Below, in pieces: positions 13,181 through 28,920 of a stretch of 64,000 nucleotides of DNA (the stretch's first letter is position 1; each line of letters opens with the position of its first letter). The stretch lies in assembly GCF_050948175.1 (NCBI RefSeq), contig NW_027490091.1, positions 3,844,001-3,908,000 on the forward strand, read 5' to 3'. The translations under genes and the position numbers were made by a program. This DNA is from Xylocopa sonorina. Lineage: Eukaryota; Arthropoda; Insecta; Hymenoptera; Apidae. A model generated the notes under the pieces. That model saw nothing but the letters and a program-made list of their open reading frames with translations. It was not told the origin of the DNA and searched no databases.

Positions 13181-16100
13181 CCTTGCTAGGAAATAGCGTT
13201 TCTAGATGTCTAGGTAACGTAGCAATAGTGTTCTAATGCTTCTTAAAACGCGATATCGCATTTCATTTCTATGTCTCATGATAAGAGATAATATTCATTG
13301 CGAAGTGTCATGCTTACCTCGTATTCACTTCAAAGGAATGTAAATGCGACACTTCTTTGAAAGGAAATAGCGTTGGCAGATGTCTACGTATCGAAGCAAT
13401 AGGGTTCTAATGCTTCTCAAAACGCGATATCGCATCACATTCCTATGTTTCATGATAACATATAATATTCATTGTGGAGTGTTATGTATACCTCGTATTC
13501 ACTTCAAAAGAATGTAAATGCGACACTTCCTTGCTAGGAAATAGTGTTTGCAGATATCTACGTATCGAGGCAATAGAGTCCTAATGCTTCTAAAATCGCA
13601 ATATAGCATTTCATTTCTATGTTTCATGATAAGATATAATATTCATTGCGACGTGTTATGTATACCTCCTCTACACTTCAAATGAATGTAAATGCGAAAC
13701 TTCCTTGTTCGGAAATAGCGTTTGCAGATGTCTACGTATCGAAGCAATGGAGTTCTAATGCTCCTTAAAACGCAATATCGCATCACGTTTCTATGTTTCA
13801 TGATAAGATATAATCTTCATTGCGAATTGTCGTGTACACCTCGTCTACACTTCAAAAGAATGTAAATGCCACACTTCCTGGCTAGGAAATAGATTTGCCG
13901 GATGTTTACCTATCGAAGCAATAAAGTTCTAATGCTTCATAGAACGCAATATCACATCTCACTTCTATGTCTCATGATAAGATATAATCTTCATTGCGAA
14001 GTGTCATGTATACCTAGCATACACTTCAAATGAATGTAAATGCGACACTTCCTTGCTAGCAAATAGGGTTTCCAGATGTCTACGTATCGAAGCAATAATG
14101 TTCTAATGTTTCTCAAAACGCCCCATCGCATATCATATCTATGTTTCATGATAAGATATAACATTCACTGCGAAGTGATATGTATACCTCGCAAACACTT
14201 CAAATGAATGTAAATGCGACACTTCTTTGCTAGGAAAAGCGATTGCAGATGTCTACGTATCGAAGCAATAGAGTTCTAATGCTTCTTAAATCGTGATATT
14301 GCATCTCATTTCTATGTTTCATGATAAGATAAAATATTCATTGTGGAGTGTTTTGTATACTTCGTATTCACTTCAAAAGAATGTAAATGCGACACTTCCT
14401 TTCCAGGAAATTGCGTTTGCATATGTCTATATATCGAAGCAATAGAGTTCTAATGCTGCTTGCAATGAGATATAGCATATCATTTCTGTGTTACATGATA
14501 TAATATAATATTCATTTCGAAGTGTCATGTATACCTCGAATTCACTTCAAAAGAATGTAAATGCGACATTTCTTTGCTAGGAAGAAGGGTTTGCACATGT
14601 CAACGTATCGAAGCAATAGAGTTCTAATTCTTCTTAAAACGCGATATCGCATCTCATTTCTATGTTTCATGATAAGATATAATATTCATTGCGAAGTGTC
14701 ATGAATACCTCGTATTCACGTCAAAAGAATGTAAATGCTGCACCTCCTTGCTAGGAAATAGCGTTTGCTGATGTCACCGTATCGAAGCAGTAGAGTTCTA
14801 ATGCTTCTTAAATCGTCATATCGCATCCCATTTCTACGTTTCCCGATAAGATATAATATTCATTGCGAAGTGCCATGTATACCTCGTATTCCTTTCAAAA
14901 GAATGTAAATGCGACACTTCCTTTCTAGGAAGTAGCGTTTGCAGATGTCTACGTATCGAAGCAATAGAGTTCTAATGCTTCTAAATCGCGATATCGCACC
15001 ACATTTCTATGTTTCATGATAAGATATAATATTCATTGTGTAGTGTTATGTTTATCTCATCTATACTTCAAATGAATGTAAATGCGACACTTCCTTGCTA
15101 GGAAATAGCGTTTGCAGGTGTCTGCGTATCGTGGCAGTAGAGTTCTAATGCGTCTCAAAACGCGATATCGCATCTCATTTCTATGTTTCATGACAATATA
15201 TAATATTCATTGCGAAGGGTCATGTATACCTCGCATACACTTAAAATGAATGTAAATGCGACACTTCGTTGCTAGGAAATAGCGTTTGCAAATGTCTACG
15301 TATCGAAGCAATAGATTTCTAACGCTTGCTAATTCGCGATATTGCATCTCATATCTATGTTTCATGATAATATATAATATTCGATGCGAAGTTTCATGTA
15401 TTCCTCGCATACAATTCAAACGAATGTGAATGCAAGAGTTCCTTGCTGGGAAATAGTGTTTGCAGATGTCTACGTATCGGAGCAATAGAGTTCTAATGCT
15501 TCATAAATCGTCATATCGCATCGCATTTCTATGCTTCATGATAAGATATAATATTCATTGCGAAGTGTCATGTATACCTCGCATACACTTAAAATGAATG
15601 TAAATGCGACACTTCCTTGCTAGGAAGTAGCGTTTGCAGGTGGCTACGTATCGAAACAATAGATTTCTAAAGCTTGCTAATTCGCGATATCGCATCTCAT
15701 ATCTATGTTTCATGATAATATATAATATTCATTGCGAAGTTCCATGTATACCTCGCATACAATTCAAACGAATGTGAATGCGACAGTTCCTTGCTGGGAA
15801 ATAGTGTTTGCAGATGTCTACGTATTGAAGCAGTGGATTTCTAATGCTTCTTAAATCGTCATATCGCATCTCATTTCTAAGTTTCATGATAAGATATAAT
15901 ATTCATTGCGAAGTGTCATGTATACCTCGCATACACTTCAAATGAATGTCAATGCGACACTTCCTTGCTAGGAAATAGCGTTTGCAGATGTCTACGTATC
16001 GAGGCAAGAGAGTTCTAAACTAGTTAATTCGCTATATCGCACCTCATTTCTATGTTTCATGATAATATATAATATTCATTGCGAAGTGCCATGTATACCT

Positions 16101-18979
16101 CGCATACACTTCAAATGAATGTAAATGCGACACTTCCTTGCTAGGAAATAGCGTTTGCAGATGTCTACGTATCGAAGCAATAGCGTTCTAATGCTTCTTT
16201 AATCCCGATATCGCATCTCATATCTATGTTTGATGATAATATATTATATTCATTGCGAAGTGTCATGTATACCTCGCATACACTTCAAATGAATGTGAAT
16301 GCGACAGTTCCTTGCTAGGAAATAGTGTTTGCAGATTTCTAGTATCGAAGCAATGGAGTTCTAAAGCTTCTTAGATCGCGATATCGCATCTCATTTCTAT
16401 GTTTCATGATAAGATCTAATATTCATTGTGCAGTGTTATGTATACCTTGTATTCACTTCAAAGGAATGTAAATGCGACACTTCCTTGCTAGGACGTAGTT
16501 TTGCAGATGTCTACGTGTTCGAAGCAATAGAGTTCTAATCGTCATACCGCATCTCATTTCCATGTTTCATGATAAGATATAATATTCATTGCGGAATGTC
16601 ATGTATACCTCGTATTTCTTTCAAATGAATGTAAATGCGACACTTCCTTGCTCGGCAGTAGCGTTTGCAGATGTCTACGTATCGAAGCAATAGTGTCCTA
16701 ATGCTTCTTAAATCGCCATTTTGCTTTTCAATTCTATGTTTCATGATAATATATAATATTCACTGCGAAGTGTCATGTATACCTCGCATACACTTCAAAT
16801 GAATGTAAATGCGACACTTCCTTGCTAGGAAATAGCGTTTGCAGATGTCTACGTATCGAAGCAATAACTTTCCATTGCTTCTTAAATCGCGATATCGCAT
16901 CTCATTTCTAAGTTTCATGATAAGATATAAAATTCATTGTGCTGTGTTATGAATACCTCGTATTCACTTCAAAAGAATGTAAATGCGACACTTCCTTGCT
17001 TGGAAATAGCGTTTGCAGATGTCTACGTATCGAAGCAATAGGTATCTAATACTTCTTAAATCGCCATATCGCTTCTCATTTCTATGTTTCATGATAATAT
17101 ATAATATTCACTGCGAAGTGTCATGTATACCTCGCATACACTTCAAATGAATGTAAATGCGACACTTCCTTGCTAGGAAATAGCGTTTGCAGATGTCTAC
17201 GTATCGAAGGAATCGTGTTCTAATGCTTCTTAAATCCCGATATCGCATCTAATATCTATGTTTGATGATAATATATAATATTCATTGCGAAGTGTCATGT
17301 ATACCTCGCATACACTTCAAATGAATGTGAATGCGATAATTCCTTGCTAGGAAATAGTGTTTGCAGATTTCTAGTATCGAAGCAATGGAGTTCTAAAGCT
17401 TCTTAAATCGCGATATCGCATCTCATTTCTAAGTTTCATGATAAGATATAATATTCATTGCGAAGTGTCATGTATACCTCGCATACACTTCAAATGAATG
17501 TGAATGCGACAATTCCTTGCTAGGAAGTAGTTTTGCAGATTTCTAGTATCGAAGCAATGGAGTTCTAAAGCTTCTTAAATCACGATATCGCATCTCATTT
17601 CTATGTTTCATGATAAGATATAATATTCATTGTGCAGTGTTATGAATACCTCGTATTCACTTCAAAGGAATGTAAATGCGACACTTCCTTGCTAGGAAAT
17701 AGCGTTTGCAGATGTCTACGTATCGTAGCAATAGGCTTCTAATGCATCTCAAAGCTCGATATCGCACCTGATTCTTCTGTTTCGCGATAAGATATAATAT
17801 TCAGTGCGAAGTGTCATGTTCTCCTCGTATTTACTTCAAAAGAATGTAAATGCGACACTTCCTTCCTAGGAAATAGCGTTTGCAGATGTCTACGTACCGT
17901 AGCAATAGCGTTCTAATGCTTCTCAAAACGCGATATCGCATCCCATTTCTATGTTCCATGATAAGCCATAATTTTCATTGTGAAGTGTCATGCATGCCTC
18001 GTATTCAATTCTGAAGAATGTAAATGCGACACTTCCTTGCTAGGAAATAGCGTTTACATATGTCAACGTATCGTAGCAATAGCGTTCTAATGCTTCTCAA
18101 AACGCGATATCGCATCCCATTTCTATGTTCCATGATAAGCTATAATTTTCATTGCGAAGTGTCATGCATACCTCGTATTCACTTCTGAAGAATGTAAATG
18201 CGCCACTTCCTTGCTAGGACGTAGCGTTTGCAGATGTCTACGTATCGAAACAATAGACTTCTAATGCTTCTTAAATCGCCATATCGCATCTCATTTCTAT
18301 GTTTCATGATAAGATATAATATTCATTGTGCAGTGTTATGAATACCTCGTATTAACTTCAAAAGAATGTAAATGCGACACTTCCTTGTTTGGAAATAGCG
18401 TTTGCAGATATCTACGTTTCGTGGCATTAGAGTTCTAATGCTTCTCAAAACGCGATATCGTTTCTCATTTCTATGTTTCATGATAATATATAATTTTTAT
18501 TGCGAAGTGTTATGTATACCTCGTATTCACTTCAAAAGAATGTAAACGCGACACTTCCTTGCCAGGATATAGCGTTTGCAGATGTCTACGTATCGAAGAA
18601 GTAGACATCTAATGCTTCATAAATCGCCATATCGCACCTCATTTCTATGTTTCATAATAAGATATAATATTCATTGTCCAGTGTTATGTATACCTCGTAT
18701 TCACCTCAAAAGAATGTAATGGCGACACTTCCTTGCTAGGAAATAGCGTTTGCAGATGTCTACGTATCGAAGCAATAGAGTTCTAATGCTTCCTAAATCG
18801 TCATATCGCATCTCATATCTACGTTTCCTGATAAGATATAATATTCATTGCGAAGTGTCATGTATACCTCGTATTCCTTTCAAAAGAATGTAAATGCGAC
18901 ACTTCCTTGCTAGGAAGTAGCGTTTGCAGATGTCTACGTATCGAAGCAATAGAGTTCTAATGCTTCTTAAATCGCCATA

Positions 18980-21900
18980 TCTCATTTCATTTCTATGTTT
19001 CATGATAAGATATAATATACATTGTGCAGTGTTATGTATATCTAGTCTGTACTTCTAATGAATGTAAATGCGACACTTCCTTGCTAGGAAATAGTGTTTG
19101 CAGATGTCTACGTATCGTGTCATTAGAGTTCTAATGCTTCTCAAAACGCGATATCGCTTCTCATTCCTATGTTTCATGATAATATATAATATTCATTGCG
19201 AAGTGTCATGTGTACCTCGCACACACTACAAATGAATGTGAATGCGACAGTTCTTTCTAGGAAGTAGTGTTTGCAGATATCTACGTATCGAAGCAACAGA
19301 TTTCTAAAGCTTCTTAGATCGTCATATCGCATCTCATTTCTATGTTTCATGATAAGATATAATATTCATTGTGGAGTGTTATGTATACCTCGTATTCACT
19401 TCGAAAGAATGTAGACGCGACACTTCCGTGCCAGGAAATAGCGTTTGCAGATGTCTACGTATGGCAGCATTAGAGTTCAAATGCTTCTCAAAACGCGATA
19501 TCGCTAATCACTACTATGTTTCATGATAATATATAATACTCATTGTGGAGTTTCATGTATACCTCGTATTCAATTCCAAAGATTGTAAATGCGACACTTC
19601 CATGCTTGGAAATAGCGGTTCCGGATGTCTTCGTATCGAAGCAATAGAGTTCTAGTACTTCTTAAATCGCCATATTGCATCTCATTTCTATGTTTCATGA
19701 TAAGTTATAATATTCAATGTGGAGTGTTATGTCTACCTCGTATTCACTTCAAAAGAATGTAAACGCGACACTACCTTGCCAGGAAATAGCGTTTGCAGAT
19801 GTCCACGTATCGTAGCATAAGAGTTCTAATGCCTCTTTAATCGCCAAATTGCATCTCATTTCTATGTTTCATGATAAGATATAATATTCATTGTGGAGTG
19901 TTATGTATACCTCGTATTTACTTCAAAAGAATGTAAACGCGACACTGCCTTGCTAGGGAGTAGCGTTTGCAGATGTCTACGTATGGTAGCATTAGAGTTC
20001 TAATGCTTCTCAAAACGCGATATCGCTTCTCATTACTATGTTTCATGATAATATATAATATTCATTATGGAGTGTTATGTGTACCTCGTATTCATTTCAA
20101 AAGAAAGTAAATGCGACACTTCCTTGCTAGGAAATAGCGTTTGCAGATGTCTACGTATCGAAGCAATAGTGTTCTAATGCTTCTTAAATCGCGATATCGC
20201 ATCTCACTTCTATGTTTCATGATAAGATATAATATTCATTGTGCAGTGTTATGTATACCTCGTACTCACTTCAAAAGAATGCAAATGCGACACTTCCTTG
20301 CTAGGAAATAGCGTTTTCAGATGTCTACGTATCGAAGCAATATATTTCAAAAGCTTGCTAATTCGCGATATCGCATCTCATAGATATGTTTCATGATAAT
20401 ATATAATATTCATTGCGAAGTGTCATGTATACCTCGCATACACTTCAAATGAATGTGAATGCGACAGTTCCTTGCTAGGAAATAGTGTTTGCAGATATCT
20501 ACGTATCGAAGCAATAGAGTTCTAAAGCTTCTTAAATCGCCATATCGCATCTCATTTCTACGTTTCATGATAAGATATAATATTCATAGCGAAGTGTCAG
20601 GTATACCTCGAATTCCTTTCAAAAGAATGTAAATGCGACACTTCCGTGCTAGGAAGTAGCGTTTGCAGATGTCTACGTATCGAACCAATAGATTTCTAAT
20701 GCTTCTTAATTGGCCATATCGCATCTCATTTCTATGTTTCATGATAAGATATAATATTCATTGTGCAGTGTTATGTATATCTAGTCTATACTTCAAATGA
20801 ATGTAAATGCGACACTTCCTTGCTAGGAAATAGTGTTTGCAGATGTCTACGTATCGTGTCATTAGAGTTCTAATGCTTCTCAAAACGCGATATCGCTTCT
20901 CATTCCTATGTTTCATGATAATATATAATATTCATTGCGAAGTGTTATGTATTCCTCGCATACACTTAAAATGAATGTAATTGCGACACGTTCTTCCTAG
21001 GAAATATCGTTTGCAGATGTCTACGTATCGAAGCAATAGAGTTCTAAATCTCCGTAAAACATGATATCGCATCTCATTTCTATGTTTCATGATAAGATAT
21101 AATATTCATTGGGAAGTGTCATGCTAACCTGGTATTCACTTCAAATCAATGTAAATGCGACACTTCCTTGCTACGAAATAGCGCTTGCAGATGTCTACGT
21201 ATCGAAGCAATAGAGTTCCAAAGCTTGAAAATTCGCGATGTCGCTACTCATTACTATGTTTCATGATAATATATAATATTCATCGTGGAGTGTTATGTAT
21301 ACCTCGTATTTACTTCAGGAGAAAGTAAATGCGACAATACCTTGCTAGGAAATAGCGTTTGCAGATGTCTCCATAACGAAGAAATAGTGTTCTTGTACTT
21401 CTTAAATCGTCATCTCGCATCTCATATCTACGTTTCATGATAAGATATAATATTCATTGCGAAGTGTCATGTATACCTCGTATTCCTTACAAAAGAATGT
21501 AAATGCGACACTTCCTTCCTAGGAAGTTGCGTTTGCAGATGTCTACGTATCGAAGCAATAGAGTTCTAATGCTTCATAAATCGTCATGTCGCTTCTCATT
21601 TCTATGTTTCATGATAATATATAATATTCACTGCGAAGTGTCATGTATACCTCGCATACACTTCAAATGAACATAAATGCGACACTTCCTTGCTAGGAAG
21701 TAGCGTTTGCAGATGTCTACGTATCGAGGCAATAGTGTTCTAATGCTTCTTAAATCGCGATATCGCATCTCATTTCTATGTTTCATGATAAGATATAATA
21801 TTCATTGTGCAGTTTTATGTATACCTCGTACTCAGTTCAAAAGAATGTAAATGCGACACTTCCTTGCTAGGAAATAGCGTTTGCAGATGTCTACGTATCG

Positions 21901-24900
21901 AAGCAATAGGTTACTAAAGCTTGCTAATACGCGATATCGCATCACATATCTGCGTTTCATGATAATATATAATATTCATTGCGAACTGTCATGTATACCT
22001 CGCATACACTTCAAATGAATGTGAATGCGACAGTTCCTTGCTAGGAAATAGTGTTTGCAGATATCTACGTATCGAAGCAATAGAGTTCTAAAGCTTCTTA
22101 AATCCTCATATCGCATCCCATTTCTATGTTTCATGATAAGATATAATATTCATTGTGGAGTGTTATGTATACCTCGTATTCACTTCGAAAGAATGTAAAC
22201 GCGACACTACCTTGCCAGGTAATAGTGTTTGCAGATATCTACGTATCGAAGCAATAGATTTCTAAAGCTTCTCAGATCGTCATATCGCATCTCATTCCTA
22301 TGTTTCATGATAAGACATAATATTCATTGTGGAGTGTTCTGTATACCTCGTATTCAGTTCCAAAGAATGTAAATGCGACACTTCCTTCCTTGGAAATAGC
22401 GTTTGCAGATGTCTACGTATCGAACCAATAGATTTCTAATGCTTCTTAAATGGCCATATCGCATCTCATTTCTATGTTTCATGATAAGATATAATATTCA
22501 TTGTGCAGTGTTATGTATATCTAGTCTATACTTCAAATGAATGTAAATGCGACACTTCCTTGCTTGGAAATAGCGTTTGCAGATGTCTACGTATCGAAGC
22601 AATAGAGTTCTAATGCTTCTTAAATCGCCATATTGCATCTCATTTCTATGTTTCATGATAAGATATAATATTCAATGTGGAGTGTTATGTCTACCTCGTA
22701 TTCACTTCAAAAGAATGTAAACGCGACACTACCTTGCCAGGAAATAGCGTTTGCAGATATCTACGTATCGTAGCATTAGATTTCTAATGCTTCTCAAAAC
22801 GTGATATCGCTACGCATTACTATGTTTCATGATAATATATAATATTCACTGTGGAGTGTTATGTGTACCTCGCATTCACCTCAAAAGAATGTAAATGCGA
22901 CACTTCCTTGCTAGGAAGTAGCGTTTGCAGATGTCTACGTATCGAAGCAATAGAATTCTAATGCTTCTTAAAACGTCATATCGCATCTCATTTCTATGTT
23001 TCATGTTAAGATATAATATTCATTGTGGAGTGTTATGTATAACTCGTATTCACTTCAAAAGAATGTAAACGCGACACTTCCTTGCCAGGAAATAGCGTTT
23101 GCAGATGTCTACGTATGGTAGCATTAGAGTTCTAATGCTTCTCAAAACGCGATATCGCTACTCATTACTATGTTTCATGATAATATATAATACTCATTGT
23201 GGAGTGTTATGTATTCCTCGTATTCACTTCCAAAGAATGTAAATGCGACACTTCCTTGCTTGGAAATAGCGCTTGCCGATGTCTACGTATCGAAGCAATA
23301 GATTTCTAAAGCTTGCTAATTCGAGATAACGCATCTCATATATATGTTTCATGATAATATATAATATTCATTGCGAAGTGTCATGTATACCTCGCATACA
23401 CTACAAATGAATGTGAATGCGACAGTTCCTTTCTAGGAAATAGTGTTTGCAGATATCTACGTATCGAAGCAATAGATTTCTAAAGCTTCTTAAATCGTCA
23501 TATGGCATCTCATTTCTATGTTTCATGATAAGATATAATATTCACTTTGGAGTGTTATGTATACCTCGTATTCACTTCTAAAGAATGTAAATGCGACACT
23601 TCCTTCCCTGGAAATAGCGTTTGCAGATGTCTACGTATCGAAGCAGTAGAGTTCTAATGCTTCTTAAACCGCCATATTGCATCTCATTCCTATGTTTCAT
23701 GATAAGATATAATATTCAATGTGGAGTGTTATGTCTACCTCGTATTCACTTCAAAAGAATGTAAACGCGACACTACCTTGCCAGGAAATAGCGTTTGCAG
23801 ATGGCTACGTATCGTAGCATAAGGGTTCTAATGCTTCTCAAAACGTGATATCGCTACTCATTACTATGTTTCATGATAATATATAATATTCATTGTGGAG
23901 TGTTATGTGTACCTCGTATTCACTTCAAAAGAAAGTAAATACGACACTTCCTTGCTAGGAAATAGCGTTTGCTGATGTCTACGTATCGAAGCAATAGTGT
24001 TCTAATGCTTCTTAAATCGCGCTATCGCATCTCACTTCTATGTTTTATGATAAGATATAGTATTCATTGTGGAGTGTTATGTATACCTCGTATTCACTTC
24101 AAAAGAATGTAAATGCGACACTTCCTTGCTTGGAAATAGTGTTTGCAGATGTCTACGTATCGAAGCAATAGAGTTCTAATGCTTCTTAAATCATCATATC
24201 GCATCTCATTTCTATGTTTCATGATAAGATATAATATTCATTGTGCAGTGTTATGTATATCTAGTCTATACTTGAAATGAATGTAAATGCGACACTTCCT
24301 TGCTTGGAAATAGCGTTTGCAGATGTCTACGTATCGAAGCAATAGAGTTCTAATGCTTCTTAAATCGCCATATTGCATCTCATTTCTATGTTTCATGATA
24401 AGATATAATATTCAATGTGGAGTGTTATGTCTACCTCCTATTCACTTCAAAAGAATGTAAACGCGACACTACCTTGCCAGGAAATAGCGTTTGCAGATAT
24501 CTACGTATCGTAGCATTAGATTTCTAATGCTTCTCAAAACGAGATATCGCTACGCATTACTATGTTTCATGATAATATATAATATTCACTGTGGAGTGTT
24601 ATGTATACCTCGTATTCACCTCAAAAGAATGTAAATGCGACACTTCCTTGCTAGGAAGAAGCGTTTGCAGATGTCTACGTTTCGAAGCAATAGAATTCTA
24701 ATGCTTCTTAAAACGTCATATCGCATCTCATTTCTATGTTTCATGTTAAGATATAATATTCATTGTAGAGTGTTATGTATACCTCGTATTCACTTCAAAA
24801 GAATGTAAACGCGACACTTCCTTGCCAGGAAATAGCGTTTGCAGATGTCTACGTATGGTAGCATTAGAGTTCTAATGCTTCTCAAAACGCGATATCGCTA

Positions 24901-25140
24901 CTCATTACTATGTTTCATGATAATATATAATACTCATTGTGGAGTGTTATGTATTCCTCGTATTCACTTCCAAAGAATGTAAATGCGACACTTCCTTGCT
25001 TGGAAATTGCGTTTGCAGATGTCTACGCATCGAAGCAATAGATTTCTAAAGCTTGCTAATTCGCGATATCGCATCTCATATATATGTTTCATGATAATAT
25101 ATAATATTCATTGCGAAGTGTCATGTATACTTCGCATACA
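18980..25140 (+). repeat. Ten-monomer higher-order repeat (1,740 bp), several units
   Basis: The diagnostic monomer with ttatgtatatctagtct starts (at its ttgtgcagtg) at 19,022, 20,761, 22,501 and 24,241, giving spacings of 1,739, 1,740 and 1,740 bp, i.e. ten monomers. Neighbouring monomers follow in the same order. The first two units share cgtgtcattagagttc and ctcattcctatg. The last two match almost base for base from about 22,470 to 23,400 and 24,210 to 25,140. Shared variants there include attcaatgtggagtgttatg, gacactaccttgccagg, ctacgcattactatg, catgttaagatataat and acgtatggtagcattag. This is true higher-order organisation, not only monomer tandem repetition. Confidence 0.9.
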
Positions 25141-26879
25141 CCTCAAATGAATGTGATTGCGACAGTTCCTTGCCAGGAAATAGCGTTTGCAGTTGTCTAC
25201 GTATGGTAGCATTAGAGTTCTAATGCTTCTCAAAACGCGATATCGCTACTCATTACTATGTTTCATGATAATATATAATACACATTGTGGAGTGTTATGT
25301 ATACCTCATATTCACTTCCGAAGAATGTAAATGCGACACTTCCTTGCTTGGAAATAGGGTTTGCAGATGTCTACGTATCGAAGCAATAGATTTCTAAAGC
25401 TTGCTAATTCGCGATAACGCATCTCATATATATGTTTCATGATAATATATAATATTCATTGCGAAGTGTCATGTATACCTCGCACACACTTCAAATGAAT
25501 GTGAATGCGACAGTTCCTTGCTAGGAAATAGTGTTTGCAGATATCTACGTATCGAAGCAATAGATTTCTAAAGCTTGCTAATTCGCGATATCGCATCTCA
25601 TATATATGTTTCATGATAATATATAATATTCATTGCGAAGTGTCATGTATACCTCGCACACACTTCAAATGAATGTGAATGCGACAGTTCCTTGCTAGGA
25701 AATAGTGTTTGCAGATATCTACGTATCGAAGCAATGGAGTTCTAAGGCTTCTTAAATCGTCATATCGCATCTCATTTCTATGTTTCATGATAAGATATAA
25801 TATTCATTGTGGAGTGTTATGTATACCTCGTATTCACCTCAAAGGAATGTAAACGCGACACTTCCTTGCTAGGAAGTAGCGTTTGCAGATGTCTACGTAT
25901 CGAAGCAATAGATTTCTAAAGCTTGCTAATTCGCGATATCGCATCTCATATATATGTTTCATGATAATATATAATATTCATTGCGAAGTGTCATGTATAC
26001 CTCGCATACACTTTAAATGAATGAAATTGCGACAGTTCCTTGCTAGGGCATAGCGATTTCAAATGTCTATGATACGAAGCAATAGAGTTCTAATGCTTCT
26101 TAATACGCGATATCGCATCTCATATCTATGTTTCATGATAATATATAATATTCATTGCGAAGTGTCATGTATACCTCGTATTCACCTCAAGAGAATGTAA
26201 ATGCGACACTTCCTTGCTAGGAAATAGCGCTTGCCGATGTCTACGTATCGAAGCAATAGATTTCTAAAGCTTGCTAATTCGCGATATCGCATCACATATA
26301 TATGTTTCATGATAATATACAATATTCATTGCGAAGTGTCATGTATACCTCGCATAAGCTTCAAATGAATGTAATTGCGACAGTTCCTTGCTAGGGAATA
26401 GCGATTTCACATGTGTACGTTACGAAGCAATAGAGTTCTAATGCTTCTTAATACGCGATATCGCATCTCATATCTATGTTTCATGATAATATATAATGTT
26501 CTTTGCGAAGTGTCATGTATACCTCGCAAACACTTCAAATGAATGTGAATGCGACAGTTCCTTGCTGGGAAATAGTGTTTGCAGATATCTACGTATCGAA
26601 GCAATAGAGTTCTAAAGCTTCTTAAATCGTCATATCGCATCTCACTTCTATGTTTCATGATAAGATATAATATTCATTGCGAAGTGTCAGGTATACCTCG
26701 AATTCCTTTCAAAAGAATGTAAATGCGACACTTCCTTGCTAGGAAGTAGCGTTTGCAGATGTCTACGTATCGAAGCAATAGAATTCTAATGCTTCTTAAA
26801 TCGTCATATCGCATCTCATTTCTATGTTTCATGTTAAGATATAATATTTATTGTGGAGTGTTATGTATACCTCGTATTC

Positions 26880-28920
26880 ACGTCAAAAGAATGTAAATGC
26901 GACACTTCCTTGCTAGGAAATAGCGTTTGCAGATGTCTACGTATCGTAGCATTAGTGCTCTAATGCTTCTCAATACGCGACATCGTTTCTCCTTTCGATG
27001 TTTCATGATAGTATATAATATTCATTGCGTAGTGCCATGTATACCTCGCATACACTTCAAATGAATGTAAATGCGACACTTCCTTGCCAGGAAATAGCGT
27101 TTGCAGATGTCTACGTATCGTAGCATTAGAGTTCTAATGCTTCTCAAAACGCGATATCGCTACTCATTACTATGTTTCATGATAATATATAATATTCACT
27201 GTGGAGTGTTATGTATACCTCGTATTCATTTCAAAAGAATGTAAATCTGACACTTCCTTGCTAGGAAATAGCGTTTGCAAATGTCTACGTATCGTAGAGT
27301 TAGTGCTCTAATGCTTCTCAAAATGCGACAGCGTTTCTCATTTATATGTTTCATGATAGTGTATAATATTTATCGAGTAGTGTCATATATACCTTGCATA
27401 CACTTCAAATGATTGTAAATGCGACACTTCCTTGCTAGGAAATAGCGTTTGCAGATGTCTACGTATCGTGGCATTAGAGTTCTATATCTTCTAAAAACGC
27501 GATATCGCTTCTCATTTCTATGTTTCTTTATAATATATAGTATTCATTGCGAAGTGTCATGTATACCTTGTATTCCTTTCAAAAGAATGTAAATGCGACA
27601 CTTGCTTGCTTGGAAGTAGCGTTTGCAGATGTCTACGTATCGAAGCAATAGAGTTCTAATGCTTCTTAAATCGCCATATCGCATCTCATTTCTATGTTTC
27701 ATGATAAGATATAATATTCATTGTGCAGTGTTATGTATATCTCGTCTATACTTCAAATGAATGTAAATGCGACACTTCCTTGCTAGGAAATACCGTTTGC
27801 AGATGTCTACGTATCGTAGAGTTAGTGCTCTAATGCTTCTCAAAACGCGACAGCGTTTCTCATTTCCATGTTACATGATAGTATATAATATTCATCGAGT
27901 AGTGTCATGTATACCTTGCATACACTTCAAATGAATGTAAATGCGACACTTCCTTGCTAGGAAATAGCGTTTGCTGATGTCGTCGTATCGAAGCAATAAC
28001 GTTCTAAAGCTTCTTAAATCGCCATATCGCATCTCATTTCTATGTTTCATGATAAGAAATAATATTCACTGTGCAGTGTTATATATACCTCGTATTCACA
28101 TCAGAAGAATGTAAATGCGACACTTCCTTGCTAGGAAGTAGCGTTTGCAGATGTCTACGTATCGAAGCAATAGAGTTCTAATGCTTCTTAAATCGCCATA
28201 TCGCATCTCATTCCTATGTTTCATGATAAGGTATAATATTCATTGTGCAGTGTTATGTATATCTAGTCTATACTTCAAATGAATGTAAATGCGACACTTC
28301 CTTGCTAGGAAATAGCGTTTGCAGATGTCTACGTATCGATGCAATAGAGTTCTAATGCTTCTCAAATCGCCATATTGCATCTCATTCCTATGTTTCATGA
28401 TAAGATATAATATTTATTGTGGAGTGTTATGTATACCTCGTATTCACATCAGAAGAATGTAAATGCGACACTTCCTTGCTAGGAAGTAGCGTTTGCATAT
28501 GCCTACGTATCGAAGCAATAGAGTTCTAATGCTTCTTAAATCGCCATATCGCATCTCATTTCAATGTTTCATGTTAAGATGTAATATTCAATGTGCAGTT
28601 TTATGTATACCTCGTATTCACTTCAAAAGAATGTAAATGCGACACTTCCTTGCTAGGAAATAGCGTTTGCAGATGTCTACGTATCGTAGCATTAGTGCTC
28701 TAATGCTTCTCAATACGCGACATCGTTTCTCCTTTCTATGTTTCGTGATAGTATATAATATTCATTGCGTAGTGCCATGTATACCTCGCATACACTTCAA
28801 ATGAATGTAAATGCGACACTTCCTTGCCAGGAAATAGCGTTTGCAGATGTCTGCGTATCGTGGCATTAGAGTTCTAATGCTTCTCAAAACGCGGTATCGC
28901 TTCTCATTTCTATGTTTCGT
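26880..28920 (+). repeat. Further ten-monomer repeat step
   Basis: The rare monomer cattagtgctctaatgcttc, then caatacgcgacatcgtttct and gatagtatataatattc, then ttgcgtagtgccatg, starts at about 26,950 and again at 28,690. The spacing is exactly 1,740 bp. The following monomer with ccttgccaggaaatagcg also matches, though the second copy carries gcggtatcgcttctc in place of gcgatatcgctactc. A sister subtype (gcgacagcgtttctc, tatcgagtagtg or catcgagtagtg) appears near 27,300, 27,820 and 29,220. Confidence 0.75.

Noticed and set aside
15207..15485. Minus-strand reading frame of 92 codons (IRLNCMRGIHETSHRILY-type), with similar ones at 26,407-26,658 and 31,226-31,528
   Set aside because: 174 is 58 codons, and one minus-strand frame of the monomer has a single TGA per copy. 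When that TGA mutates, the frame runs into the next monomer. These are satellite by-products.
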